Source: Alcaligenaceae bacterium (GTDB lineage: Bacteria > Pseudomonadota > Gammaproteobacteria > Burkholderiales > Burkholderiaceae_B). From it: a DNA stretch of 64,000 nt. Of this stretch, positions 55,164 through 64,000 are shown in pieces; positions within the stretch are counted from its first letter, which is position 1; each line of letters begins with the position of its first letter. The notes beneath the pieces were generated by a model. It had not been told where the DNA came from. It saw only the letters and a program-made list of their open reading frames with translations, and made no database searches. A program made the translations under genes and the position numbers. The stretch spans positions 6,672 through 70,671 of the forward strand of contig CANCRX010000008.1 of the NCBI GenBank assembly GCA_947380655.1, in the 5' to 3' direction.

Positions 55164-55904
55164 TCAGCCCGCCATATGCAAGCCACCATTTGCATTGATG
55201 ACTTCGCCAGTAATAAAGCTGGCGCCGTCACTGCAAAGAAAAGCAATCACGGAAGCAATCTCACCTGGCTGCCCTACTCTTTTAAGTGGAGTCTGCTCAA
55301 TCGCAGACTGCCCCCGATCACGAATCAGCTGTCTGGCCATGGGCGTATCAATCATCCCCGGCGAGACAGCGTTGACTCGCGTGGCAGGGCCGAGTTCGCG
55401 AGACAAGGAACGTGTCAGGCTAATCAACGCACCCTTGGTGGAACTGTAGTGCGCGTTATAGAATGAACCGCGATGTCCCGCCATCGAGCTGATATTCACA
55501 ATCGCACTATTTTCGCGCAGCAAAGGGATCGCGCGTTTAATCAGAAAAAAAACTCCATCCAGATTGATACTCATGGTTTGACGCCACTGCTCATCGGTCA
55601 TCTCACGAATCGGATCAGCCTTGTAAATCGCAGCGCCTGGCACCAGAAAATCAATCCCGCCAAAATGTTTACGCGCCAGCTCCACCAGCTGATCACTATC
55701 CTCTGGTTTAGATGAATCCATTTGCATGGTGACAATACGACCCGCTACAGGATTGAGCGTCTGGATAAAAGTATCGAGTCCAGCGATATCCATATCAGCC
55801 AGCACAAGATTGGCACCCGCATCATAAAACTGTCTGACGATCTCGCGACCAATTCCACCTGCTGCGCCCGTGAGTACGAGAGTTTTATTTTTAAAGTTAT
55901 ACAT
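55164..55904 (-). CDS. Short-chain dehydrogenase/reductase
   Basis: A 246-residue classical SDR with GAAGGIGREI, NISSMAGH and YSSTKGAL (Ser-Tyr-Lys). The ATG at 55904 is used because GAGGA is seven bases before it; a TTG two codons earlier overlaps the GMC gene stop. It is last in an operon with a GMC oxidoreductase and an AroE-like protein, suggesting oxidation of an alicyclic or polyhydroxy compound. Substrate unknown. Confidence 0.88.
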   Translation of the reverse strand: MYNFKNKTLVLTGAAGGIGREIVRQFYDAGANLVLADMDIAGLDTFIQTLNPVAGRIVTMQMDSSKPEDSDQLVELARKHFGGIDFLVPGAAIYKADPIREMTDEQWRQTMSINLDGVFFLIKRAIPLLRENSAIVNISSMAGHRGSFYNAHYSSTKGALISLTRSLSRELGPATRVNAVSPGMIDTPMARQLIRDRGQSAIEQTPLKRVGQPGEIASVIAFLCSDGASFITGEVINANGGLHMAG

Positions 55905-55906
55905 AT

Positions 55907-57505
55907 TCAAGTCCTCTTTGCGTCTTGCAAAATCAGGTCTGCGCCACGTTCAGCAACCATCATGACAGCACATTGCGTGTTTCCAGACACCATACCCGGC
56001 ATCACCGATGCATCCACCACACGTAAGCCTGAAATACCATTAAATTTAAGTGTGGGATCAACAACTGCCTGCGCATCCGTTCCCATCCTGCAGGTACCAA
56101 TCGGGTGATAGATCGTCTGGCCATTGTCTCGTGCGAAATTGAGCCACTGTGCATCAGTTTGTACGCTATCGCTCGGACTCATTTCAAAATCAACGTAATG
56201 ACTCATGGCTGGGCGCCCAACAATCCGGCGAGCGATTTTCATGCCATCAATGAGAACTTGCTGATCTTCTGATGTTGCCAAAAAATTCGGACGGATCGCA
56301 GGACCAGTCATCGGATCTGCAGACTGAATGTGAATACTGCCTTGCGAGGTCGGACGCATACCCGTGACGCCCATGGTCATCCCGGGTGAGGTATCGAGTT
56401 TACGAATCGCCGCATTGGCGTAACTCGCATGCATGAAAAAGTACTGCACATCGGGAGTCGGTATGTCTACACGGGATTTGACAAAACCAAAGGCAAGCCC
56501 GGTGCCCAGTGTCAGCAAGCCTTTGCGTTGCGTGAAATATTGCATGACTGCAGAGCCTAAACGCCAGCCTTGTGCGAGCTCATTTAAGGTTTGGGTGTTT
56601 TTAACCCGCCAATTCATGCGAGTCGCAAAATGATCAATGTAGTTTTCACCCACACGTGGCGCAGCATGCACGACAGGGATTCCCATACCTTTCAACAGCT
56701 CAGGATCACCGATACCTGAAAGCTCAAGTATTTGAGGGGTCTGGACTGCACCGGCAGCCATGATGACTTCGCGCACGGCTTTAACCGTCACTAACTGCCC
56801 ACCTTGACGATAGGTCACACCAGTACAGCGGCCATTTTCTGCGTTCACTCGCGTGACATGGGCATGCGTTCTGACCGTGAGATTCTGTCGGTGTCGTACT
56901 GGATTCAAATATCCCTCGACCACGCTCCAGCGTTCACCGTTTTTCTGTGAGACCTGATAATGACCAAAACCGTCTTGTTTCTGATCGTTATAGTCCTCAT
57001 TGATTTCCTGACCATCTTCTTTGGCTGCAGCCAGAAATGCATCGACGATCGGATAACGCTCACTCACCTCATTGACATGCATCGGACCTGACTTTCCGCG
57101 TGAATCGGCCCCTGCGAGATAGGTCTCGATCTTTTTAAAATAGGGCTCGACTTCACGAGCGGACCAGCCTGTTGCACCCTGCTGCGACCACTGATCGTAG
57201 TCCTCGCGCTGACCGCGAACATAAATCATGCCATTGATCAACGTCGAGCCGCCCAAGCCCTTCCCGCGTGGGATCGCAATCGTTCGGCCATGCACGTTGT
57301 CCTCTGGTTGCGTCTCGAAACGCCAGTTATAAATCGGATTCGTCAGCAGTTTTGAAAACCCAGCCGGGATTTTGATCCACATACTTTTGGGCTCACCACC
57401 CGCTTCCAGCATTAAGACCGTATGCTTACCTTCCGCACTCAGACGATTTGCCAGGATGCAAGCTGCGGTTCCACCACCTACGATGACGTAATCAAACTGT
57501 TCCAT
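55907..57505 (-). CDS. GMC family FAD oxidoreductase
   Basis: A 532-residue glucose-methanol-choline oxidoreductase. FAD motif VIVGGGTAACILANRLS, GMC signature 1 in RGKGLGGSTLINGMIYVRG, signature 2 in GAVQTPQILELSGIG, active-site His in YHPIGTCRMG and Asn in VSGNTQCAV. It resembles choline or alcohol dehydrogenases but betaine genes are absent. It overlaps the AroE-like gene stop by one base. Confidence 0.92.
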   Translation of the reverse strand: MEQFDYVIVGGGTAACILANRLSAEGKHTVLMLEAGGEPKSMWIKIPAGFSKLLTNPIYNWRFETQPEDNVHGRTIAIPRGKGLGGSTLINGMIYVRGQREDYDQWSQQGATGWSAREVEPYFKKIETYLAGADSRGKSGPMHVNEVSERYPIVDAFLAAAKEDGQEINEDYNDQKQDGFGHYQVSQKNGERWSVVEGYLNPVRHRQNLTVRTHAHVTRVNAENGRCTGVTYRQGGQLVTVKAVREVIMAAGAVQTPQILELSGIGDPELLKGMGIPVVHAAPRVGENYIDHFATRMNWRVKNTQTLNELAQGWRLGSAVMQYFTQRKGLLTLGTGLAFGFVKSRVDIPTPDVQYFFMHASYANAAIRKLDTSPGMTMGVTGMRPTSQGSIHIQSADPMTGPAIRPNFLATSEDQQVLIDGMKIARRIVGRPAMSHYVDFEMSPSDSVQTDAQWLNFARDNGQTIYHPIGTCRMGTDAQAVVDPTLKFNGISGLRVVDASVMPGMVSGNTQCAVMMVAERGADLILQDAKRT

Positions 57506-58302
57506 TATTTTTCTATCCCCATGAACTCAGCCATCAGTTCAATCTGACTCTGCAACATCGGCAAACCATAATGAATACGACATCCTTTACTCTGAGCGGC
57601 CTCGAGTAATGGCGTCAATTCAGGTTTCATAATAATTTCAGCGACAAGCTGCTCTGAAGTGAGATATTGAACGGCAAGCGGCAAAGGATCCGTTGGAGCC
57701 ATCCCGAGCGAAGTAGCATTCACCACTAAATCATGTCCGGCAGGATTTTCCGAGCCGACTTCCAGTCGAGCCTCAGGATAGGCCTGAGCGATGCGCGCAA
57801 TCATTTCATGCACCTTCGACACCGTGCGGTTATAGATAGTCAGTTGCGACACCCCAGCCTCCACCAAGCCAAAAGCAATCGCATTTGCCGCACCCCCGGC
57901 ACCCGCGAGGTATGCCGTCATGCCTTGAATACAGACCCCCTTAGAAGCCAGCCCCGTCACAAACCCTTTGCCATCCAGGATATCTCCTAGCAAGCGACCA
58001 TCGGATTGACGACGCACGACATTGACCGCACCGACAGCCTTTGCCGCAGGTGTGAGTGCATCGCATAGTTCAACGATGCCTGTTTTGTGAGGCACGGTCA
58101 CCACGACACCCCCGAGGTTTTGCACGCCTTTTATTCCACGCACAAAATCAGCAAGTCCTGCCGGTGAGACGTGTGTCGGGACCATCACGCCATCAAGTTG
58201 GCGGGCGACTAACAACTGATTAATCAGCTGAGGCGTTTTAACCTGATGAATCGGATCAGCCACAATGAAATATATTTTTGTTTTGCCTGTGATTTCTGTC
58301 AT
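57505..58302 (-). CDS. Shikimate dehydrogenase-like protein
   Basis: A 265-residue AroE-fold protein with the catalytic lysine in VTVPHKTGIV and the NADP motif AGAGGAANAIAFGL. The shikimate-binding serines of HSxSP are replaced (PIHQVKTPQL), and the NTD-G-x-G-F segment reads DILDGKGF. It is probably a paralogue with another polyol or hydroxy-acid substrate and not the biosynthetic AroE. First gene of an operon with GMC and SDR enzymes; 36 bases from a divergent hydrolase gene. Confidence 0.85.
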   Translation of the reverse strand: MTEITGKTKIYFIVADPIHQVKTPQLINQLLVARQLDGVMVPTHVSPAGLADFVRGIKGVQNLGGVVVTVPHKTGIVELCDALTPAAKAVGAVNVVRRQSDGRLLGDILDGKGFVTGLASKGVCIQGMTAYLAGAGGAANAIAFGLVEAGVSQLTIYNRTVSKVHEMIARIAQAYPEARLEVGSENPAGHDLVVNATSLGMAPTDPLPLAVQYLTSEQLVAEIIMKPELTPLLEAAQSKGCRIHYGLPMLQSQIELMAEFMGIEK

Positions 58303-58338
58303 ATTGTTCTCTTTTGATAGCTCAACCTTATTACAAAA

Positions 58339-59226
58339 ATGACCCTCGCGTCCAGACTCCGCATGCTGACCTGTATTCTGGTGCTCTGTCTGAGTGGATT
58401 CCTGAGCGTTTGTGACGCTTCAGAGATACGTGAACATCATTTCAAAACCTCTGACGGCGTTACGCTGAGTTATTTGGAGGCAGGGTCAGGAACACAAACA
58501 ATCGTATTCATACCAGGCTGGATCATGCCTGCGGCAATATTCAAAAAACAGTTACTGGCGTTATCTGAACGCTATCGTGTGATTGCACTGGATCCGCGCT
58601 CACAAGGCAACTCGGAACTCACTGCACTGCAACACAACCCAGAGCGCCGTACGAAGGATATGGACGAGTTTCTCAACGCGGCACAGGTCAAAGACTTCAT
58701 CTTGGCAGGCTGGTCACTGGGCGTACTCGAATCTCTGGACTATGTTGCCCGCTTTCATCCCCCACAACTCAAAGGTTTGATTCTGATTGATAACTCCATC
58801 GGCGAAGGTCAGCCACCCTCTGGCCGGGGTTCAAACTTTCAACAAACCATGAATGACCCTAAAAAGCGTGAGCCCTATCTACGCAAATTCAGTCAGGACT
58901 TGTTTCGCTCCCCCCCTGCTCCAGAGTTACTGCAAACGGTGACCGACTCGGCCTTGCGGGTCCCCCCCAGCATAGCGATACAGCTCATGAATCAGCCTTA
59001 CCCGCGGACCTATTGGCGCGAAACAGTCGAGGCCCAGCAGATACCGGTCATGTATGCAGTGACACCGAGGCTCACTGACCAGGCTCAGGCACTGAAAGCA
59101 AAACGGCCACCAGAACTGGCGACCGTTTTGATCTTTGACAAGGCAGGGCATGCGTTATTTGTTGATCAGTCTGAAAAATTCAACAAAGCCGTTCTCGATT
59201 TCAGCCGGCATGCTTTTTCACGTTAA
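58339..59226 (+). CDS. Exported alpha/beta hydrolase
   Basis: A 295-residue alpha/beta-hydrolase with an N-terminal signal peptide (about residues 1-27). The oxyanion region is FIPGWIMPAAIF, the nucleophile elbow GWSLGV, the acid around the IDNS/APEL region is uncertain, and the catalytic His is in AGHALFVDQ. A periplasmic esterase or haloperoxidase-like enzyme is likely. It is divergent from the AroE-like gene and may share its control region of 36 bases. Confidence 0.85.
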   Translation: MTLASRLRMLTCILVLCLSGFLSVCDASEIREHHFKTSDGVTLSYLEAGSGTQTIVFIPGWIMPAAIFKKQLLALSERYRVIALDPRSQGNSELTALQHNPERRTKDMDEFLNAAQVKDFILAGWSLGVLESLDYVARFHPPQLKGLILIDNSIGEGQPPSGRGSNFQQTMNDPKKREPYLRKFSQDLFRSPPAPELLQTVTDSALRVPPSIAIQLMNQPYPRTYWRETVEAQQIPVMYAVTPRLTDQAQALKAKRPPELATVLIFDKAGHALFVDQSEKFNKAVLDFSRHAFSR

Positions 59227-59243
59227 TGAGTGAATGCCCGCTA

Positions 59244-60311
59244 TTAGTTATCCCCCCTTCGCACCACCTGCACGCTGCGCCGCTCGGTTGTCTTGTTATA
59301 GCTAAAGGCAAAGGGTAAGGGCTTGACCGACTTGGATTCTTTATAAGCTAGTGCCAGTGACTCTTGTTTCTTGCGGTTGAATAACTCGTGGGGATACAAA
59401 AATCCTCCATATAAATCAACCTTGCCGATTTGTGAAAGATAGCTGTAATTCAAACCCGTCTCGTCCTGCACGACCATGGTTGCATTGGCGACTAACTGAT
59501 CACGCAAGATCGAAAAATAGGACTCTTGCAATAAATGTGATGCGGCCTTGATCAGCACGGGGTGACGCGTTTCGCGATTAAGCCAGTTGCGCATCGGCTC
59601 ATCCTGACTCAGAAACGAATCAGACAAATTCAAGCTCACATAGTCAAGCGTGACCGGCTTACCCGCTTTACTCAACATCAAACGTACCGATTTCCAGGGG
59701 CCCTCGGATTTAACGAACTGATTCGTGTTCGGATCGAGTGCAATCGGATAAACGTCTGTAACGTCATAGCCTGAATACAACGCAAACGTGATGAGAATTG
59801 TCGTCACACCGATTTGTGCGTATTTGTCTCGCAAGTCCTCATTCAGATCATCAGTACGGAAAAAACCAAGTCTGCTGAACTTCATCCATTCACGCAAAAA
59901 TTTAGATTGGAAATTTTGTGTACGTGTCGCCGACATATTCGCCATGGAAGCCGGCTCGCCCGCCATCTGCATCGCCACCATCACGTAGCGACTTGCATTG
60001 GGATAAAGCTGTGAAACCGTGACAAAATCCGGGCCTGAAAACGGATAAAAAACCGTACTTTGACCGGGATAACGGACTTCATCATGAGCCCAGTGTTTCA
60101 TCGGCTCGCCCATATTTTTCTGATAAAACTGCCAGGCAGAATCGGCCTGCTGTTTATTTGCACCGGTCAAAAAAGGAAACGGCGGTGTGGGATGGGTCGC
60201 GCTAGGCAGATATTTGCCTAAGTGAACCTCTTGTGCGAAGGAGGCTGAAGCCGTCAACAACGTGAGCGTTGCAAGCGAGACAGAGAGAAGAAAATTTGAA
60301 ATAAACCGCAT
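59244..60311 (-). CDS. Exported protein of unknown function
   Basis: A 355-residue protein read from the ATG at 60311 (GAG in front); two upstream starts are possible. A signal peptide ends SASFAQ. The mature chain has no family that I recognise. It is rich in aromatic residues (PGQSTVFYPFSGPDFVTVSQLYPN; YLSQIGKVDLYGGFLYPHELF). There are no cysteines in the mature part and no membrane segment, so it is probably a soluble periplasmic protein. The EamA gene lies 29 bases upstream. Confidence 0.7.
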   Translation of the reverse strand: MRFISNFLLSVSLATLTLLTASASFAQEVHLGKYLPSATHPTPPFPFLTGANKQQADSAWQFYQKNMGEPMKHWAHDEVRYPGQSTVFYPFSGPDFVTVSQLYPNASRYVMVAMQMAGEPASMANMSATRTQNFQSKFLREWMKFSRLGFFRTDDLNEDLRDKYAQIGVTTILITFALYSGYDVTDVYPIALDPNTNQFVKSEGPWKSVRLMLSKAGKPVTLDYVSLNLSDSFLSQDEPMRNWLNRETRHPVLIKAASHLLQESYFSILRDQLVANATMVVQDETGLNYSYLSQIGKVDLYGGFLYPHELFNRKKQESLALAYKESKSVKPLPFAFSYNKTTERRSVQVVRRGDN

Positions 60312-60340
60312 CAACAGACTCATCCTGAATAAAGGTAAGA

Positions 60341-61237
60341 TCAAGCCGGCTTTTTAGCCGACGGGTTCGCCAGCGCAATGCCCAGTACGATCAATACTAA
60401 TCCAATCACGTGATAAAGCTTGGGAAACTCCCCTAGCAATACTACCGACATCAGCGCAGCAAACACGGGGGTCAGATTAAGAAAAAACATGGGTAATTGT
60501 GAACCGGTCCGAGCAACGGCCTGCTGCCAACATATATAGCCTAACAAAGCAGGGAAAATCGCGACATACAGAACAAGGCCAATTGACTCTTGATTCCAGA
60601 CGATCGGTGCATAGCCACCCCATACGATCTCAGCGAGGACCATCGGCACGGCAAATAAAATGCCCCACATGATTTGCACCGTCAATACGCTGTAGCCAGA
60701 CATTTCAGGTGGACGGTTGCGAAGCAGCCAGGTATAGAGGCTCCAGAGCCCAATTGCGAGCAGCATGAACAAATCACCCGCGACAAAAGCGATCCGCAAA
60801 ATATTATCAACATCGCCTCTGATCAGCACCCAGGCAACCCCGACCAAGGAAACAATCGCACCTAAGGCCGCAGCGCGGCTGATCGGTGCCGTAAAAAAAG
60901 CCCGCCCAACCAGGAGTGTAAAAATCGGCCCCGCAGCAGTAATTAAGGCGATATTGATCGGACTGGACGTAATCAGAGCAAGATATTGAAGGGCGTTATA
61001 GCAAGTTGCGCTCAGGAAACCCGTCACGGCAAATAGCACCCAGTGTTTTTTGATCAGTGACCAATCCTGCTTGAGCTGTCCATGTACAAAGGGCAGCAAA
61101 ATCAGCAAGGCAACCACCCAACGCAAAAAATTCAAGGTAATAGGCGGGATCGCCCCGGCCGCCATACGCCCAACGATTGCGTTACTGGCCCACAGGAGCG
61201 GAGGGAAAATCAGAAAAATCAGGGTGGACGCACGCAT
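60341..61237 (-). CDS. EamA/RhaT-type DMT superfamily transporter
   Basis: A 298-residue inner-membrane protein with ten predicted helices in two EamA repeats (FLRWVVALLILLPFVHG in the first, PVFAALMSVVLLGEF in the second). Such carriers mostly export amino acids or metabolites. It is on the same strand as the following exported protein gene. Substrate unknown. Confidence 0.9.
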   Translation of the reverse strand: MRASTLIFLIFPPLLWASNAIVGRMAAGAIPPITLNFLRWVVALLILLPFVHGQLKQDWSLIKKHWVLFAVTGFLSATCYNALQYLALITSSPINIALITAAGPIFTLLVGRAFFTAPISRAAALGAIVSLVGVAWVLIRGDVDNILRIAFVAGDLFMLLAIGLWSLYTWLLRNRPPEMSGYSVLTVQIMWGILFAVPMVLAEIVWGGYAPIVWNQESIGLVLYVAIFPALLGYICWQQAVARTGSQLPMFFLNLTPVFAALMSVVLLGEFPKLYHVIGLVLIVLGIALANPSAKKPA

Positions 61238-61470
61238 ACCAGTCGCTAAAATTTATTGTTAGACAGGCACTATAAACTTGTTTTATTAGAGGCGCCCAGG
61301 CCAAACCTTCGCGACAACGTCATTTCAAAGAATAAATATTTTAAATCCCTGAAATAGATTGAAATGGGTTGAAACAAGTCTCCATGCCTGAACCCGTCTT
61401 TTTTTAATAGATATCATTAGAATAGGAACTATGGGAAAACGTCATCTTGACGCCCCTTCTGGAGATTTCC

Positions 61471-61905
61471 ATGAAAAAGATTCTCATCGCAGCATCCGTA
61501 CTCTTAGGCATGACGCTGGCTCAGTCCGCGAGTGCCTGGGTTGCGGGTGGTTACGTCGTCACGCCTCAGCCCGTTTATGTGATCCCGGGCCCACCACCTC
61601 CTCAGGTCGTGTACGGCGCCCCACAGCCTGTCTACGTTGCTCCACCCGTATATGCCGCGCCTCCCGTTTACGTGGCACCTCAGCCAGTCTATGGCGCACC
61701 GCCGGTCTACGTTACCCAGCCTGACAACACTGCGGCGATCATTGCCGGCGCAGCAATTGTCGGCGGCGCCGCCGCACTGATTGCTACCAATAATCGTGGC
61801 TATTACGGCGGCTACGGTGGCTACGGATATCGAGGCTACAACAACGGCTATTACCGTGGGTATGCCAACGGATACCGAAACGGCAATCACGGCTACGGTC
61901 GTTAA
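61471..61905 (+). CDS. Exported low-complexity protein, Pro/Val/Tyr and Gly/Tyr rich
   Basis: A 144-residue protein with GGAGA before its ATG. The signal peptide ends ASAW. The mature N-terminal half has about eight repeats of the type (A/P)PQPVYV and APPVYA; then a hydrophobic glycine zipper (AAIIAGAAIVGGAAALIA); then a Gly/Tyr-rich tail (YYGGYGGYGYRGYNNGYY). It is a likely envelope or surface protein. The 230 bases upstream hold no other gene. Confidence 0.75.
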   Translation: MKKILIAASVLLGMTLAQSASAWVAGGYVVTPQPVYVIPGPPPPQVVYGAPQPVYVAPPVYAAPPVYVAPQPVYGAPPVYVTQPDNTAAIIAGAAIVGGAAALIATNNRGYYGGYGGYGYRGYNNGYYRGYANGYRNGNHGYGR

Positions 61906-61919
61906 ATAACCGTACGTAA

Positions 61920-61985
61920 ATAGTTGGGCATCCAATAGTCGATAGTTGGGCACTCAATAGTCGGGCATCCAATAGCCCGACTATT
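61920..61985. terminator. Terminator hairpin within short tandem repeats
   Basis: Three imperfect copies of a 15-base unit, TAGTYGGGCAYYCAA, run from 61920 to 61973. The last joins GCCCGACTATT to form a perfect 11-bp stem (AATAGTCGGGC-N8-GCCCGACTATT, 61956-61985) between convergent genes. Confidence 0.7.
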
Positions 61986-61994
61986 CAAGAGCGT

Positions 61995-63338
<1,344 letters not shown>

Positions 63339-63389
63339 TCATTTGGATCGCAAGGCTAAAGGAGTCAATATTGTAGCCGTCTGCACGAA

Positions 63390-63518
63390 CTAAGGCCGAA
63401 TCAACCACTTCAATATGTAAGCGACCACAGCCAGTGCGCCTACGCTTAACACCCAGATCAGAACGAACCAGAGCCAGGGTTTTAGTCGCGGGGACTTTGT
63501 GGATGAGCCGGGGTTCAA
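63390..63518 (-). CDS. 42-residue membrane peptide between rarA and serS
   Basis: A short reading frame with a TTG start that overlaps the rarA stop by four bases (TTGA) and ends 54 bases before serS. It encodes a basic, proline-containing N-terminus (STKSPRLKPWLWF), one clear membrane helix (VLIWVLSVGALAVVAYIL) and a basic end (KWLIRP). It resembles in plan the tiny one-helix DUF2474/CydX-like proteins. Coupling to rarA and clean topology support it; expression is unproven. Confidence 0.5.
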   Translation of the reverse strand: MNPGSSTKSPRLKPWLWFVLIWVLSVGALAVVAYILKWLIRP

Positions 63519-64000
63519 GTCTGGTTTCCTTCTTGTTTGCTGGAGGGTGTTTGCGTAGCAGGCGTTTGTTGAATCGTTTTTTTGCCATCAACAGCTGACC
63601 GGGCCTGCTGATCCAGCTCACGCAAGTGAGCCATTTTGTCAGCAATTTTGATCTCAAGGCCACGGCTCACTGGCTGATACCAGCCTGGCTCACGCATTCC
63701 ATCCGGAAGATAGGTTTCGCCTGCGGCATAGGCCTCAGGCTCATCGTGCGCATACCGGTAGGCGTGACCATACCCTAACTCTTTCATGAGCTTAGTCGGC
63801 GCATTGCGCAAATGAACGGGGACCGGACGGGACTGATCTTGCTTAATAAAGGCAACTGCCTGGTTATACGCCATGTAGCCAGCATTACTTTTGGCCGCAA
63901 TCGACAGGTAAATCACCGCCTGCCCCAAGGCCAACTCCCCTTCAGGCGAGCCCAGGCGCTCATAGGTCAGTGCCGCATCATTGGCGATCTGCATCGCGCG
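63515..64000 (-). CDS. rarA: Replication-associated recombination protein A (partial)
   Basis: The C-terminal 161 residues of RarA/MgsA, an AAA+ clamp-loader-like ATPase that acts at stalled replication forks. The visible part is the tetramerisation/C-terminal domain: QAVIYLSIAAKSNAGYMAYNQA, PVPVHLRNAPTKLMKELGYG, and LPDGMREPGWYQPVSRGLE. A Gln/Thr/Pro-rich tail of about 25 residues extends beyond the usual end. The gene continues past base 64000, so the ATPase domain is not in the window. Confidence 0.9.
   Translation of the reverse strand, partial: RAMQIANDAALTYERLGSPEGELALGQAVIYLSIAAKSNAGYMAYNQAVAFIKQDQSRPVPVHLRNAPTKLMKELGYGHAYRYAHDEPEAYAAGETYLPDGMREPGWYQPVSRGLEIKIADKMAHLRELDQQARSAVDGKKTIQQTPATQTPSSKQEGNQT

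Overview
The window is chromosomal DNA from a betaproteobacterium, most likely order Burkholderiales and close to Alcaligenaceae. This is inferred from three Bug-type (TctC) periplasmic receptors without TctA/TctB, two TRAP transporters, a PA4780-type RIO kinase, a high-potential iron-sulfur protein, and the neighbouring serS and rarA genes. GC is moderate. Genes are packed tightly, often with 1-4 bp overlaps. I found no rRNA, tRNA, insertion sequence, prophage or CRISPR array, and no gene-free stretch longer than about 300 bases.

Layout. 1-2.5 kb: a DUF3237 gene with an orphan HigA-like antidote, a secreted cysteine-pair repeat protein, and a toxin-antitoxin pair with a Doc/Fic toxin. 2.5-6.9 kb: malic enzyme divergent from acetolactate synthase and decarboxylase (malate to pyruvate to acetoin). 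6.9-17.9 kb: FkbM methyltransferase, a coiled-coil membrane protein, a 2-oxoglutarate oxygenase next to an MFS carrier, a GDT1 cation transporter, a cupin gene with two Bug receptors, a polytopic membrane protein, ilvE and a RIO kinase. 18-25.5 kb: a catabolic operon with a TRAP transporter, a DUF1445 enzyme, DUF2848, an amidase and a FadB-like protein lacking its NAD-binding domain. 25.6-30 kb: TRIC channel, PEP-mutase-family lyase, Bug receptor, HiPIP and small envelope proteins.

30.0-36.8 kb is the most striking region: a seven-gene operon resembling a private type II fatty acid or polyketide synthase. It encodes a FabL-like enoyl reductase, a FabG-like ketoreductase, an ACP with a C-terminal extension, a double hot-dog dehydratase, a ketosynthase, a ketosynthase homologue without the active-site cysteine, and a phosphopantetheinyl transferase fused to an LpxL-type acyltransferase. 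Together these could build a reduced acyl chain and transfer it to a lipid.

36.9-64 kb: mmsA followed directly by queC, a triple-domain queD and queE; a second TRAP operon with an amidohydrolase and a CoA-transferase; a sulfite dehydrogenase pair; the ugpBAEC importer divergent from glpK-glpD (glycerol and glycerol-3-phosphate use), with a cysteine-rich insert in GlpK; an SDR/GMC/AroE-like operon; envelope and transport genes; serS; an untracked 42-residue membrane peptide gene; and the 3' part of rarA, which runs off the window.
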